Source: Xanthomonas sp. CFBP 8443
GTDB lineage: Bacteria > Pseudomonadota > Gammaproteobacteria > Xanthomonadales > Xanthomonadaceae
Direction: 5' to 3'
Length of the DNA: 64,000 bases
Assembly: GCF_025666195.1 (NCBI RefSeq)
Contig: NZ_CP102592.1
Coordinates: forward strand, 1,178,001-1,242,000
Shown here: positions 15,950 through 25,419 of the stretch, piece after piece
How the letters are laid out: every line of letters begins with the position of its first letter
How positions within the stretch are numbered: position 1 is the first letter of the stretch
Notes under the pieces: generated by a model
What the model saw: the letters and a program-made list of their open reading frames with translations, nothing else
What the model was told of the DNA's origin: nothing
Database searches by the model: none
Translations under genes and position numbers: made by a program

Positions 15950-16920
15950 AGCTGCTTGCGCGCGGCCAGTTGCGCGCACAGCGCGACCGCGGCGAACAGG
16001 CTGGACGGATCGGCGACGCCGCGCCCGGCCAGTTCCAGCGCGGTGCCGTGGTCGACCGCCACGCGCGGGTAGGGCAGGCCCAGGGTCAGGTTCACCGCCT
16101 GCTCGAAGCCGCTGTACTTGAGCACCGGCAGGCCCTGGTCGTGATACATCGCCAGCACCGTGTCGACGCCGGTCAGTTTCTGCGGCAGGAACGCGGTGTC
16201 GGCCGGCAGCGGGCCGAGCAGGCGCATGCCTTCGCCGCGCAAGGCGGCGAGCACCGGTGCCATCACCTCGATCTCCTCGCGGCCCAGATGGCCGTCTTCG
16301 CCGGCGTGCGGATTCAGTCCGAGCACTGCGATGACCGGCTCGGCGATGCCGAATTCGCTGCGCAGCGCGGCGTGGACGATGCGCAGGCAGCGCTCCAGCA
16401 ACGCGGGCGTCAGTGCATCGGCGACCGCGCGCAACGGCAGATGGGTGGTGGCCAGGGCCACGCGCACGATGTCGTTGGCGAGCATCATCACCACCTCGCG
16501 CCCGGCATGGCGGGCGAGCAGCTCGGTGGTGCCGGTGTAGGCGATGCCGCCGTCGTTGATCGCCGCCTTGTGCACCGGGCCGGTGACCAGGCCGGCCAGT
16601 TCGCCGCGCAGGCAGGCGTCGGCGGCCTGGGTCAGCGCGCCGATCACCGCGACGGCATTGGCCGGCTCGGTTTGGCCGAAACGGCTGGGCACGGCGTTGC
16701 CGACCGCGCGCAGGCGCAGGTCGCCGGGGGCGATGGCAGGGGCGGATTCGGGCAGCAGCTGCAGCGGCAGCGACAGCGCCGCAGCGGCGGCGCGCAAGGT
16801 GTCGGGATCGGCGAAGGCCAGCAGCTGGCAGTCGCGTCGCGGCTGTTGGGCCAGCCGCACGCACAGTTCCGGGCCGATCCCGGCCGGCTCGCCCGGCACC
16901 AGCGCGAGCGAGGGCAGCAC
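15943..16920 (-). CDS. pdxA: 4-hydroxythreonine-4-phosphate dehydrogenase
   Basis: NAD-dependent enzyme of pyridoxal phosphate biosynthesis, 325 residues. The start is GTG at 16920, giving MLPSLALVPGEPAGIGPELC, the typical N-terminus. Metal and substrate elements include TGPVHKAAINDGG, YTGTTELLA, LNPHAGEDGHLG, MYHDQGLPVLKY and VDHGTALELAG. It follows surA with only three bases between the surA stop and this start. Its stop lies within a REPIN arm, and the IS110 element begins 58 bases beyond. Confidence 0.96.
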   Translation of the reverse strand: MLPSLALVPGEPAGIGPELCVRLAQQPRRDCQLLAFADPDTLRAAAAALSLPLQLLPESAPAIAPGDLRLRAVGNAVPSRFGQTEPANAVAVIGALTQAADACLRGELAGLVTGPVHKAAINDGGIAYTGTTELLARHAGREVVMMLANDIVRVALATTHLPLRAVADALTPALLERCLRIVHAALRSEFGIAEPVIAVLGLNPHAGEDGHLGREEIEVMAPVLAALRGEGMRLLGPLPADTAFLPQKLTGVDTVLAMYHDQGLPVLKYSGFEQAVNLTLGLPYPRVAVDHGTALELAGRGVADPSSLFAAVALCAQLAARKQLL

Positions 16921-16923
16921 GGC

Positions 16924-18303
16924 TTACGGCTTGGTGGCGGCCGGTGCCGGGGTCGCCGCCGGCGCGGTGGCGTCGGCAGCAGGCGCGGCGGAGGTTTCGG
17001 CGCCGCCGACGCGCAGGTTCACGTAGGCTTCGCCGCGCATTTCCTGCAGGAAGCGGTTGTACTCTTCTTCCAGCTTGCGGCGGCCGATGGTCTCGCGGAC
17101 CTGGGCGCGCTGGGTGTCGCTGGTGACGTCGGTCTGGCGCGTGGCGACGCGCTGCACGATGTGCCAGCCGGCCTCGGTGCGGAACGGCGGCGAGATCTGG
17201 TCGTCGCTCAGGCCTTCGATCTGGCGACCGAAGTCCGGGCCGAACGCGTCGGCCGGGAACCAGCCCAGATCGCCGCCCTGGCCGCGGCTGTTGGCGTCGT
17301 CGGAGGACTCCTTGGCCACGGCCTGGAAGTCGGCGCCGCCGGCGATACGCGCACGCAGGGTGTCGATCTTGGCCTTGGCGGCCGCTTCCGGCTGCGCTTC
17401 GTTGATCCGGATCAGGATGTGCCGGGCATGGTACTCGGTGACCGTCTTCTTTTCCGGGTTGGCCGAGGCATCGCGGATCTCGACCAGCTTCAGCAGCTGG
17501 AAGCCGCTGGGACCGCGCAACGGGCCGGCGACCTGGCCCGGCTTGAGGTCGCGGATCAGCTGCGCGAAGGCATTGGGGATCTCGTCCAGGCTGCGCCAGC
17601 CGAGGTCGCCGCCTTCCAGTGCGTTGGGGCTGTCGGAATAGCGCACCGCGGCTGCGCTGAAGTCGATCTCGCCCTTGTCGATCAGGCTCTTGACCCCGTC
17701 GATCTTGCTCTGGCCGGTCTTGATCTGCTCGGCGGTGGCGCCTTCCGGCAGGCCGACCAGGATGTGCGCCAGGTGGTACTGGGCGCCGGTGGTGGCCTGC
17801 TGCGCCAGCGCCGCGTCCACTTCGCTCTCGCTGACGTTGATGCGGCTCTGCGCGAAGCTCTGGCGCAGGCGCTGCACGGTGATCTCGTCGCGGACCGAGT
17901 TGCGGAAGTCGTCGAACGCCATGCCGTCGGCGGCGAGCTTCTTGCGCAGCCCGTCCACGTCGGTGCCGTTCTGCTGGGCGATGCTGCCGATGGCGCGGTT
18001 CAGTTCGTCGTCGCCGACGCGGATGCCGGTGCTGTTGGCGCGGGCGACCTGCAGCTTGACCAGCACCAGGCGCTCGAGCACCTGGCGTTGCAGCACGTTG
18101 TCCGGCGGCAGTTGCGCTTCGCGGCCGGAATACTGCGCCTTCACGTTGCGAACGGCACGATCCAGTTCGCTCTGCAGTACGACATCCTCGTCGACGACCG
18201 CAGCGATGCGGTCCAGCGGTTGGGTTTGTTGCGCGGCAGCCGGAGCGGACACGCCGGCGATCGCCAGCAAGGTGGCGAGGAAAGCAGAGAGGGTATTGGT
18301 CAT
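16924..18303 (-). CDS. surA: Periplasmic chaperone and peptidyl-prolyl isomerase SurA
   Basis: 459 residues. Signal peptide about 1-24 (ending PAAAQ). The N-terminal chaperone domain includes DRIAAVVDEDVVLQSELDRA. Two parvulin domains follow, each with the hallmark histidine and GGDLGW motif: one near residues 170-275, the other near 285-395. An Ala/Pro-rich tail (APAATPAPAATKP) is unusual for the family. SurA escorts outer-membrane beta-barrels, and its gene start overlaps the stop of lptD, one of its clients. Confidence 0.97.
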   Translation of the reverse strand: MTNTLSAFLATLLAIAGVSAPAAAQQTQPLDRIAAVVDEDVVLQSELDRAVRNVKAQYSGREAQLPPDNVLQRQVLERLVLVKLQVARANSTGIRVGDDELNRAIGSIAQQNGTDVDGLRKKLAADGMAFDDFRNSVRDEITVQRLRQSFAQSRINVSESEVDAALAQQATTGAQYHLAHILVGLPEGATAEQIKTGQSKIDGVKSLIDKGEIDFSAAAVRYSDSPNALEGGDLGWRSLDEIPNAFAQLIRDLKPGQVAGPLRGPSGFQLLKLVEIRDASANPEKKTVTEYHARHILIRINEAQPEAAAKAKIDTLRARIAGGADFQAVAKESSDDANSRGQGGDLGWFPADAFGPDFGRQIEGLSDDQISPPFRTEAGWHIVQRVATRQTDVTSDTQRAQVRETIGRRKLEEEYNRFLQEMRGEAYVNLRVGGAETSAAPAADATAPAATPAPAATKP

Positions 18304-20693
18304 GGAATCAGGTTCGGATCGTAATCGTCCGGATCGGTCGTGGTGTTGCTGGGCGGGACCAAGTACAGGTCGTCGCGGTTGTAGCCGAGAATAGCACGGC
18401 GCAGAACGCGGTCCGTGTCCTGGCCAAGCGAGGAGAGTCCCTTCAGTACGAACTCGACCTGCAGTGCGGTGTCCAGGTCGCCTTCGCGATTGCGCACGTA
18501 GCGCCGCGCCAGCGCGCGCACGGCCAGGCAGCAGCTGTCCCACTGCACGCCGGCGATGATTTCCAGCGGCTTCTTGTCTTCCAGCGAATAGTAATGGCGG
18601 CCGACCACGCTCCAGGTGGGGTTGATCGGGTACAGGAACGACACGTCGGTCTGTTCCAGCAGGTCGCGGCGGAAGCGGTAGCCCACGTTGATGATGCCGT
18701 CGCCCGGCAGCAGGTAGCGGGTGCGGAAGCTGGCCAGGTCCTTGCGCCGGTACTTGGGATCCCACTGGTAGGTGGCGCCCATCGTCCAGCGGTCGTTGAT
18801 CATGTAGTTGGCGTCGGCGATCCACGCCGACTTGCCCTGCTCGATGGTGGTGTTGCTGCCCGGCAGGCTCACCCTGGAATCGTTGAAGTACAGGATCTGG
18901 CCGAAGCTGACCGACAGCTTCTCCTTGCCGTCGCCCTGGCGCAGCAGGCGCGAGCTCAGCGCCATGGTCAGCTGGTTGGCGTCGTTCTGGCGGTCGGCGC
19001 CGGTGTAGCGCGAGTCGCGGAACAGCTGGCCCCAGCTGAAGGTGAATTCGCGCGTGTCGAAGATCGGCAGGTTGTCCTGGTTGCGGTACGGCGTGTACAG
19101 ATAGAACAGCCGCGGCTCCAGGGTCTGCAGATAGCTGGTGCCGCCGAACTTGGCGTCGCGATCGAAGTACAGACCGGCGTCGACGGTGGTGATCGGCAGG
19201 CTGCGCGTGGGCGAAGTGTCGCCGCCCAGCGTCGCCGCCAGGTCCTTGTCCAACTGGTAGGCGGTGTAGCGCCAGGCCACGGTCGGTTTCAGGAACCACG
19301 CTGCGCCGGCCAGCGGCATCGAGATGTAGGGCTTGAGGTCCAGGCGGGTGCCGCCGGGCATTTCGGTGGTCACACCGGTCCGTTCGTACTCCGCGTCCTT
19401 GGTATGGATGTCGTCGTGCACAAAGCGCACCGCTTCGGAATAGACGCCGGCCTCGAACCAGTTGCCGAACGACTGGTCCCAGTTGAAGAAGGCACGCGGC
19501 TGGCGGTTGTACGGCAGCGCGGCCTCGGTCAGGGTGTAGTCGGTCAGCTGCCAGCGATCGGCCATCAGCCCGGCGGTCCAGGTCTCGCCGGTGCCGTAGA
19601 CGCCGACCGTGCTCTGCAGGTTGGAGATCGCGTTGCCGAGCAGGCGGTTGGAGAAGTCTTCGGTGTAGCGCTCGTCGCTGACCCAGGCGACGGACGCGCG
19701 CGCCTGCCAGTGCGAATCGATGTTGTGGTAGCCCTGGTATTCGAACTTGCCGCGGTCCTTGTCGCGCAGCTTGTCCGACGGCAGGTAGGCGGCCTCGAGC
19801 TCGCCCTTGCCGCCTTCGTACAGATAGCGGAACTCGCTGCCGAGCATGAAGCCGCGGTCGCTCATGTAGCGCGGATACAGGGTGGCGTCGTAGTTCGGCG
19901 CCAGGTTCAGGTAGTACGGCTGCATGTAGTCGAAGCCGTTGCGCCCGGAGAAGCCGACGGCCGGGAACAGGAAGCCGCTGCTGCGGCGATCGTCGATCGG
20001 GAACTTGAACCACGGCGCGTACAGCACCGGCACGTTGTAGATCTTCAGGATCGCGTTGCGCGCGGTGCCGAAGCCTTCGTCGTTGTCGACGTCGATTTCC
20101 GGCGCATGCAGTTCCCACACCTGCTGCGAGGGATCGCAGGTGGTGTAGGTGGAGCGGTGCATCTGCCCGAGCGCGCCCTGCAGGTCGACCGAGTCGGCCT
20201 TGCCGTTGCCGCGGCGTTCGATCAGTTGGTAGCGGATGTTGCTGATCTTGTGGGTATCGGTGTCCTGGTTGCCTTCGGCGCGGTCGGCGACCATGCGGAT
20301 CGACGAATCCTGATAGCGCACGTGGCCTTCGGCGATGTAGTTGCCGGTCTCGGTATCCACGCGCAGGCTGTCGGTGCCCATGAACTGGTCGCCGCGCTTG
20401 AGCGCGACGTTGCCGGTGTAGTTCGGCACGGTGGTGGTGCCCGAGAGCTGGTCGCCTTCGATATTGGTCGGCTGCTGGTTGCGGAGCGCCGCCAGTTTCG
20501 GGTCGACCTTGGGCGCGTCATCGAACTTGGGCAGCACGTCCGGGGTCGGACACAGGCCCCAATTGGGTGGCTTCTCGGCCGCCATCGCCGGCAGGCAGAG
20601 GGCGATACTGAACGGAAGGGGTAGCAGGCGGAGGGCTCGGCGCACGCGCGTCAGGTATCGGGCTAAAACGACCGCTAGCTTGCCCCATCCCAT
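18300..20693 (-). CDS. lptD: LPS-assembly outer-membrane protein LptD
   Basis: 797 residues from the ATG at 20693 (a TTG at 20705 is in frame but less likely). A signal peptide ends near AMAAE. The N-terminal beta-jellyroll has repeated YTGNVALKRGDQ-type strands, and a large C-terminal beta-barrel follows. Disulfide cysteines are conserved: one in WGLCPTPD, one in TTCDPSQQVW, and the adjacent pair in WDSCCLAVRA. LptD with LptE inserts lipopolysaccharide into the outer leaflet. It is the first gene of the surA-pdxA-rsmA cluster. Confidence 0.97.
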   Translation of the reverse strand: MGWGKLAVVLARYLTRVRRALRLLPLPFSIALCLPAMAAEKPPNWGLCPTPDVLPKFDDAPKVDPKLAALRNQQPTNIEGDQLSGTTTVPNYTGNVALKRGDQFMGTDSLRVDTETGNYIAEGHVRYQDSSIRMVADRAEGNQDTDTHKISNIRYQLIERRGNGKADSVDLQGALGQMHRSTYTTCDPSQQVWELHAPEIDVDNDEGFGTARNAILKIYNVPVLYAPWFKFPIDDRRSSGFLFPAVGFSGRNGFDYMQPYYLNLAPNYDATLYPRYMSDRGFMLGSEFRYLYEGGKGELEAAYLPSDKLRDKDRGKFEYQGYHNIDSHWQARASVAWVSDERYTEDFSNRLLGNAISNLQSTVGVYGTGETWTAGLMADRWQLTDYTLTEAALPYNRQPRAFFNWDQSFGNWFEAGVYSEAVRFVHDDIHTKDAEYERTGVTTEMPGGTRLDLKPYISMPLAGAAWFLKPTVAWRYTAYQLDKDLAATLGGDTSPTRSLPITTVDAGLYFDRDAKFGGTSYLQTLEPRLFYLYTPYRNQDNLPIFDTREFTFSWGQLFRDSRYTGADRQNDANQLTMALSSRLLRQGDGKEKLSVSFGQILYFNDSRVSLPGSNTTIEQGKSAWIADANYMINDRWTMGATYQWDPKYRRKDLASFRTRYLLPGDGIINVGYRFRRDLLEQTDVSFLYPINPTWSVVGRHYYSLEDKKPLEIIAGVQWDSCCLAVRALARRYVRNREGDLDTALQVEFVLKGLSSLGQDTDRVLRRAILGYNRDDLYLVPPSNTTTDPDDYDPNLIP

Positions 20694-20753
20694 GCATGGG
20701 GGCAATGAAGGCGTCCCCGGGGCGGGGGACGGGGTTCATCCGCCCGGAGGCGG

Positions 20754-21659
20754 TCAGCGCAGCGCGTCGACGTGGGCGACGCTGCATTCGCGCAGCGCCT
20801 GCAGGTCGTAGCCGCCTTCCAGCAGCGACACCACGCGGCCGCGCGCATGCCGTTCGGCCACCGCGCGCAGCTCGGCGGTGAGCCAGCCGAAGTCCTCGGT
20901 TTCCAGCATCAGGTCGGCCAGCGGGTCGCGCATGTGCGCATCGAAGCCGGCCGAGATCAGCAGCAGCTGCGGCTTGAACGCGTCCAGCAGCGGCAGCATC
21001 TGGTCGGCCCAGGTGTTGCGGAAGCGGAAGCCGCCGCTGCCCGGCGGCAGCAGCGCGTTGTGCAGGTTGCCGACGCCGCGGTCGTGGACCCCGCCCGAGT
21101 TGGGGAACAGCCCGGACTGGTGGGTGCTGAGGTACTGCACGTGCGGGTCGCGCTCGAAGATCGCCTGGGTGCCGTTGCCGTGATGCACATCGAAATCGAC
21201 GATGGCGATGCGTTCCAGTCCGTGCGTGTCGCGGGCATGGGCGGCGGCCACGGCGACGTTGTTGAACAGGCAGAAGCCCATCGCGGTGGCGGCGGTGGCG
21301 TGGTGGCCGGGCGGACGCACGGCGCAGAACGCGGTGTCGGTCTCGCCGCGCATCACTGCGTCCACCGCGGCCAGCCCGGCGCCGGCGGCGCGCAGGGCCG
21401 CGGCGCGCGAGCCGGGCGAGATCACCGTGTCCACGTCGAGCATGCGCCTGCCGTCGATGTCGGCGAGCACCGTGTCGATCAGTTCGCGTTCGTGGACCCG
21501 CGCCAGGTCGCCGAGCTTGGCCAGCGGCGCCTCGCGCCATTCCAGGTCGGGAAAGGCCTCGCGCAGCGCCTCGGTGATGGACTGCAGGCGCTCCGGCCGT
21601 TCCGGATGCTCCGGGCCCGGCACATGGCCCAGGCAGGCGGGATGGGTGTAGATCAGCAT
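20754..21659 (-). CDS. Histone-deacetylase-family amidohydrolase
   Basis: 301-residue zinc-dependent deacetylase of the HDAC/AcuC/acetylpolyamine amidohydrolase superfamily. Characteristic motifs: HPERPERLQSI near 18-28, RPPGHHA with the catalytic His-His pair near 125-131, FDVHHGNGT (zinc Asp and His), SAGFDAH (zinc Asp), and EGGYDL. Bacterial members act on acetylated polyamines, acetoin-related substrates or proteins; this one cannot be assigned further. The cobalamin adenosyltransferase gene lies 34 bases upstream on the same strand. Confidence 0.93.
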   Translation of the reverse strand: MLIYTHPACLGHVPGPEHPERPERLQSITEALREAFPDLEWREAPLAKLGDLARVHERELIDTVLADIDGRRMLDVDTVISPGSRAAALRAAGAGLAAVDAVMRGETDTAFCAVRPPGHHATAATAMGFCLFNNVAVAAAHARDTHGLERIAIVDFDVHHGNGTQAIFERDPHVQYLSTHQSGLFPNSGGVHDRGVGNLHNALLPPGSGGFRFRNTWADQMLPLLDAFKPQLLLISAGFDAHMRDPLADLMLETEDFGWLTAELRAVAERHARGRVVSLLEGGYDLQALRECSVAHVDALR

Positions 21660-21693
21660 GCTTGCCCCCCGCTGCGCGCGCCGGCGTTGCCGT

Positions 21694-22248
21694 TCAGGCC
21701 TGGCGGCGGTCGTGGCGCCACAGCACTTCGCCCTGGCCGTCGGCCCGGGCCAGCACCCGCGCCAGCACGAACAGCAGGTCGGACAGGCGGTTGAGGTAGC
21801 GCACCGCCTCCGGCCGCACCGCGTCCTGACGCGACAGCGCCACCGTCTCGCGCTCGGCGCGGCGCACGATGGTGCGCGCCAGGTGGCAGCGCGCCGCGGC
21901 TTCGCCGCCGGCCGGCAGGATGAAGTCCTTCAGTGCGGGCAGGGTGTCGTTGTAGCGGTCCAGGTGCCGCTCGAGCGCGTCGATGTCGGCATCGTGGATC
22001 GCGGCGTGGCCGGGAATGCACAGCTCGCCGCCGAGATCGAACAGCTGGTGCTGGATCGCGGTCAGCAGGGAGCGCACGTCCTCGGCCAGCGCACAGGCCA
22101 GGACCACGCCGATCGCCGAGTTGGCCTCGTCGACGGTGCCGTAGGCAGCTACCCGCGCCGAATCCTTGCCGACCCGGTTGCCGTCGCCCAGGCCGGTGCT
22201 GCCGTCGTCGCCGGTGCGGGTGTAGATCTTGGAAAGGCGGTTGCCCAT
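21694..22248 (-). CDS. ATP:cob(I)alamin adenosyltransferase, PduO type
   Basis: 184 residues. Transfers the adenosyl group of ATP to cob(I)alamin to make adenosylcobalamin. PduO signatures are visible: KIYTRTGDDGSTGLGDGNRV near 7-26 (ATP-binding), YGTVDEANSAIG, the middle FILPAGG, and the C-terminal RRAERETVAL and RYLNRLSDLLFVLAR. No other cobalamin synthesis gene is in the window, so it likely serves salvage. It sits between a membrane protein gene and the HDAC-family gene on one strand. Confidence 0.94.
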   Translation of the reverse strand: MGNRLSKIYTRTGDDGSTGLGDGNRVGKDSARVAAYGTVDEANSAIGVVLACALAEDVRSLLTAIQHQLFDLGGELCIPGHAAIHDADIDALERHLDRYNDTLPALKDFILPAGGEAAARCHLARTIVRRAERETVALSRQDAVRPEAVRYLNRLSDLLFVLARVLARADGQGEVLWRHDRRQA

Positions 22249-22270
22249 CGCCGCTGCCTGCCTGCCCGGC

Positions 22271-22855
22271 TCAGGGATTGACGGACTGGCCGCGCCCGCC
22301 CAGCCGCGCCAGCTGCTCGGCGCCGACCTGGATCGCCGCCGCCAGCCCGACGTACAGCGCCGCGCTGCCCATGTACGGCAGCAGCCAGTCGCCGTAGTTC
22401 TGCCACCAGCCGGCCACGGTCGGGTTCGCCACGCTGCGGCTGATCCAGTAGAAGCTGCCCTGCGCGATCAGGTGGCACAGCGCCACCGCGACGATGAAAT
22501 TGGCCGCGGTCGTGCGCAGTGCGCGCCAGTCGGCGCCGCGGTAGCCCAGTGCCGCCAGGCTGCCGCCGGTCCACATCGCCAGGTAGGCCGGGATCAGGCA
22601 CCAGTAGGCCGGCGACACGCAGTAGTGCTGCCAGAAGCTCAGGCCCTGGCTGCGGATCACCAGGTAGTCGATCAGCACCGCCAGCGCCATCAGCAGCGGG
22701 AACGCCCAGCGGGTCCAGCCGCGCAGGTAGAAGCCGCCGATGAAGAACACCGCCCAGGATGCGTCCGGAACCGCGCCGAAATGGTTGATGCGGGTCGCGG
22801 CCAGCAGCGACACCAGCAGGAGCAGGACGGGGAGGCGGTGGGTGGAAGGCGTCAT
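22271..22855 (-). CDS. Conserved membrane protein of unknown function
   Basis: 194 residues with five or six hydrophobic segments (for example LPVLLLLVSLLAAT, FPLLMALAVLIDYLVI and FIVAVALCHLIA). It resembles the ECF-substrate-component-like DUF6580 membrane proteins, which often accompany cobalamin genes. The adenosyltransferase begins 22 bases downstream, so a role in corrinoid or cofactor uptake is possible but inferred. It is divergent from ubiH. Confidence 0.72.
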   Translation of the reverse strand: MTPSTHRLPVLLLLVSLLAATRINHFGAVPDASWAVFFIGGFYLRGWTRWAFPLLMALAVLIDYLVIRSQGLSFWQHYCVSPAYWCLIPAYLAMWTGGSLAALGYRGADWRALRTTAANFIVAVALCHLIAQGSFYWISRSVANPTVAGWWQNYGDWLLPYMGSAALYVGLAAAIQVGAEQLARLGGRGQSVNP

Positions 22856-23029
22856 GGCAGGCGGGCACCGGTACGGAGGACGCCGATTCTACTGGAAGCG
22901 GCGCGCCTGGGCGCGGTCCGGCCGCGGCGCCGGTCCCGGCGCTGCGGTCGGTGCGGAGTCGGGGCGTGCGCCGCGGCCCAAGCGCGCTCCGATCACCGCC
23001 GATTCTGGCGCCGGTCGTATCATGGCCGG

Positions 23030-24244
23030 ATGAGCAAACGACATGACGTAGTGATCGTCGGCGGCGGCCTGGTCGGCGCCAGCCTGGCCATCGCGCTGGA
23101 CCGGCTGGGCGTGGACGTGGGCCTGGTCGAGGCCGCGCCGCCGGGCGCGCTGCCGCCGGTGTTCGACCAGCGCAACCTGAGTTTCGCCGCGGCCACGGTC
23201 AACGCGTTGAGCGCGCTCGGGGTGATGCAGCGGCTGCGCACGCCGACCGGGCCGATCCGGCGCATCCACGTCAGCCGCGAAGGCGATTTCGGCCGGGTGC
23301 GGCTGGACGCGACCGACTACGGGCGCGAGGCGTTCGGGCAGGTGGTGGTGGCGCGCGACTTCGGCGAAGCGCTGGAGGCGCGGCTGGCCGACGCATCCCA
23401 TGTCAGCCGCTACCGGCCGGCGCGGTTCCTGGCGCTGGAGGCCGGCGAGGATGCGTCGCTGCGCGGCGTGCGCATCGTCCAGGACGGCGCCGAACAGGTG
23501 CTGCAGGCGCGCCTGCTGGTCGGCGCCGACGGCAGCGCCAGCGCGGTGCGCGGCGCGCTCGGCATCGACACCGCGCGCCACGATTTCCGCCAGACCCTGT
23601 TCGTGGCGCGGGTGCGCGGCAGCCGCCAGCCCGACGGCACCGCCTACGAGCGCTTCCGCGACGACGGCCCGACCGCGCTGCTGCCGCGCGGCGACCGCCA
23701 CTACGGCGCGGTCCATGCGGTCGCCGCCGAGGACGCCGAAGCGGTGGCCGCGCTCGACGAGGCCGCCTGGCTGCAGCGCCTGCAGGACGCGCTGGGCTGG
23801 CGCGTCGGCCGTCTGCTGGGCAGCGGCGAGCGCAGCGCCTATCCGATCGTGCAGGGGCTGGCCGAGCGGCTGACCGATGCGCGCGCGGTGCTGCTCGGCA
23901 ACGCCGCGCAGACCCTGCACCCGCTCGGCGCGCAAGGCTTCAACCTGGGCCTGCGCGACGCGCTGACCCTGGCCGAACTGATCGAGCGCGACCGCGCCGA
24001 CCCGGGCGCGCCGGCCTTGCTGCAGCAGTACGCGCAGCGCCGCGAGCAGGACCGGCAGCGCACCGTGACCTTCTCCGGCGGACTGGCGCGGCTGACCGCC
24101 AACCCCGCGCCGCTGCTGCGCCCGCTGCGCAGCCTGGGCCTGCTGGCGGCCGCGCAGGCCGCGCCGCTGCAGTCGTTCCTAGTCGGCGGCGCGATGGGCT
24201 TCCGCGGCGACGTGCCGCAGCTGTGCCGGGAGACGACGCCATGA
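23030..24244 (+). CDS. ubiH: 2-octaprenyl-6-methoxyphenol hydroxylase (UbiH-type)
   Basis: 404-residue FAD monooxygenase of ubiquinone ring hydroxylation. The dinucleotide fold VIVGGGLVGASLA is at about 8-20. The second FAD motif reads LLGNAAQTLHPLGAQGFNLG, with GNAAQ in place of the more common GDAAH; this variant is typical of UbiH and supports the assignment over UbiI or UbiF. The stop overlaps the next hydroxylase start (ATGA), so two consecutive ring hydroxylations are probably co-expressed. Confidence 0.92.
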   Translation: MSKRHDVVIVGGGLVGASLAIALDRLGVDVGLVEAAPPGALPPVFDQRNLSFAAATVNALSALGVMQRLRTPTGPIRRIHVSREGDFGRVRLDATDYGREAFGQVVVARDFGEALEARLADASHVSRYRPARFLALEAGEDASLRGVRIVQDGAEQVLQARLLVGADGSASAVRGALGIDTARHDFRQTLFVARVRGSRQPDGTAYERFRDDGPTALLPRGDRHYGAVHAVAAEDAEAVAALDEAAWLQRLQDALGWRVGRLLGSGERSAYPIVQGLAERLTDARAVLLGNAAQTLHPLGAQGFNLGLRDALTLAELIERDRADPGAPALLQQYAQRREQDRQRTVTFSGGLARLTANPAPLLRPLRSLGLLAAAQAAPLQSFLVGGAMGFRGDVPQLCRETTP

Positions 24245-25419
24245 GCCGGCGCGGGGTGCTGGACGTGGTGGTGGTCGGCGGCGGCGTGGTCGGCGCCGCC
24301 TGCGCGCTGGCGCTGGCCGCCGAGGGCCTGGCGGTGGCGCTGGTGGAAGGCCGCGAGCCGCCGCGCTGGTCGCCGTCCGAACCGGACCTGCGGGTCTACG
24401 CCTTCGCCCCGGACAACGCCGCGCTGCTGCAGGCGCTCGGGGTGTGGCCGCAGGTGCTGGCGCGGCGCGCCAGCGCGTACCGGCGCATGCGGGTGTGGGA
24501 TGCCGGCGGCGGTGGCGAACTGGCGTTCGACGCCGATGCGCTGGGCCGCGACCAATTGGGCTGGATCGTCGAGCACGCCTTGCTGGTCGAGCAGCTGTGG
24601 GCGGCGCTGCCGGCGGCCGGGGTGCAGCTGCACTGCCCGGCGCGGGTGGAGGCGGTGGAGACGTCGGACGAGCGCGTGCGCCTGCGCCTGGACGACGGCA
24701 GCCGGCTCGACGCGCGCCTGGCGATCGCCGCCGATGGCGCCGATTCCACGCTGCGCGGCCTGGCCGGGCTGGACGCGCCGGCGCACGACTACGGCCAGCG
24801 CGGCGTGGTCGCCTTCGTGCACACCGAGCTGCCGCACCAGGACACCGCCTGGCAGCGCTTCCTGCCCGGCGGGCCGCTGGCGTTCCTGCCGTTCGCCGAC
24901 GGCCGCAGTTCCATCGTGTGGACGCTGCCGGAGGCCGAGGCGGTGCGGGTGCTGGCGCTGGACGATGCCGCGTTCGGCGCCGAACTGACCCAGGCCTTCG
25001 GCGCGCGGCTGGGCGCGGTGCGCGCGCTGTCGCCGCGGGTCGGCTTCCCGCTGCGCCGGCAACTGGTGGAGGACTACCACCGCGGCCGCCTGCTGGTGCT
25101 GGGCGATGCCGCGCACGTGGTGCATCCGCTGGCCGGGCAGGGCGTCAACCTCGGCCTGCGCGACGTCGCCGCGCTGGCCGCGCAGGTGCGCCAGGCGCAG
25201 GTGCGGCGGGTCGACTGGTCGGCGCCGCACCGGTTGGCGCGCTGGGCGCGCGGCCGCCGTAGCGACAACACGGTGGCGGCCTACGGGTTCGACGCGATCA
25301 ACCGGCTGTTCTCCAACGACGAGATGCACCTGACCTTGTTGCGCGGCCCGCTGCTGGGCCTGGCCGGCAAGCTGCCGGTGCTGATGCATGGGTTCTGGAA
25401 GCGCGCGTCGGGGGCGTAG
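24241..25419 (+). CDS. UbiI/UbiF-family FAD-dependent hydroxylase
   Basis: 392-residue paralogue of the preceding gene. It has the N-terminal FAD fold VVVVGGGVVGAACALAL, the mid-domain IAADGADSTLRGL, and the canonical LGDAAHVVHPLAGQGVNLGLRD. In related bacteria the second gene of this pair encodes the C5 or C1 ring hydroxylase (UbiI, VisC or UbiM-like). The exact regiospecificity cannot be read from the sequence. It starts inside the ubiH stop codon. Confidence 0.9.
   Translation: MSRRGVLDVVVVGGGVVGAACALALAAEGLAVALVEGREPPRWSPSEPDLRVYAFAPDNAALLQALGVWPQVLARRASAYRRMRVWDAGGGGELAFDADALGRDQLGWIVEHALLVEQLWAALPAAGVQLHCPARVEAVETSDERVRLRLDDGSRLDARLAIAADGADSTLRGLAGLDAPAHDYGQRGVVAFVHTELPHQDTAWQRFLPGGPLAFLPFADGRSSIVWTLPEAEAVRVLALDDAAFGAELTQAFGARLGAVRALSPRVGFPLRRQLVEDYHRGRLLVLGDAAHVVHPLAGQGVNLGLRDVAALAAQVRQAQVRRVDWSAPHRLARWARGRRSDNTVAAYGFDAINRLFSNDEMHLTLLRGPLLGLAGKLPVLMHGFWKRASGA

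Noticed and set aside
18594..20624. 676-codon plus-strand frame antisense to lptD
   Set aside because: Directly opposite a well-supported LptD with conserved cysteines; no recognisable protein features.
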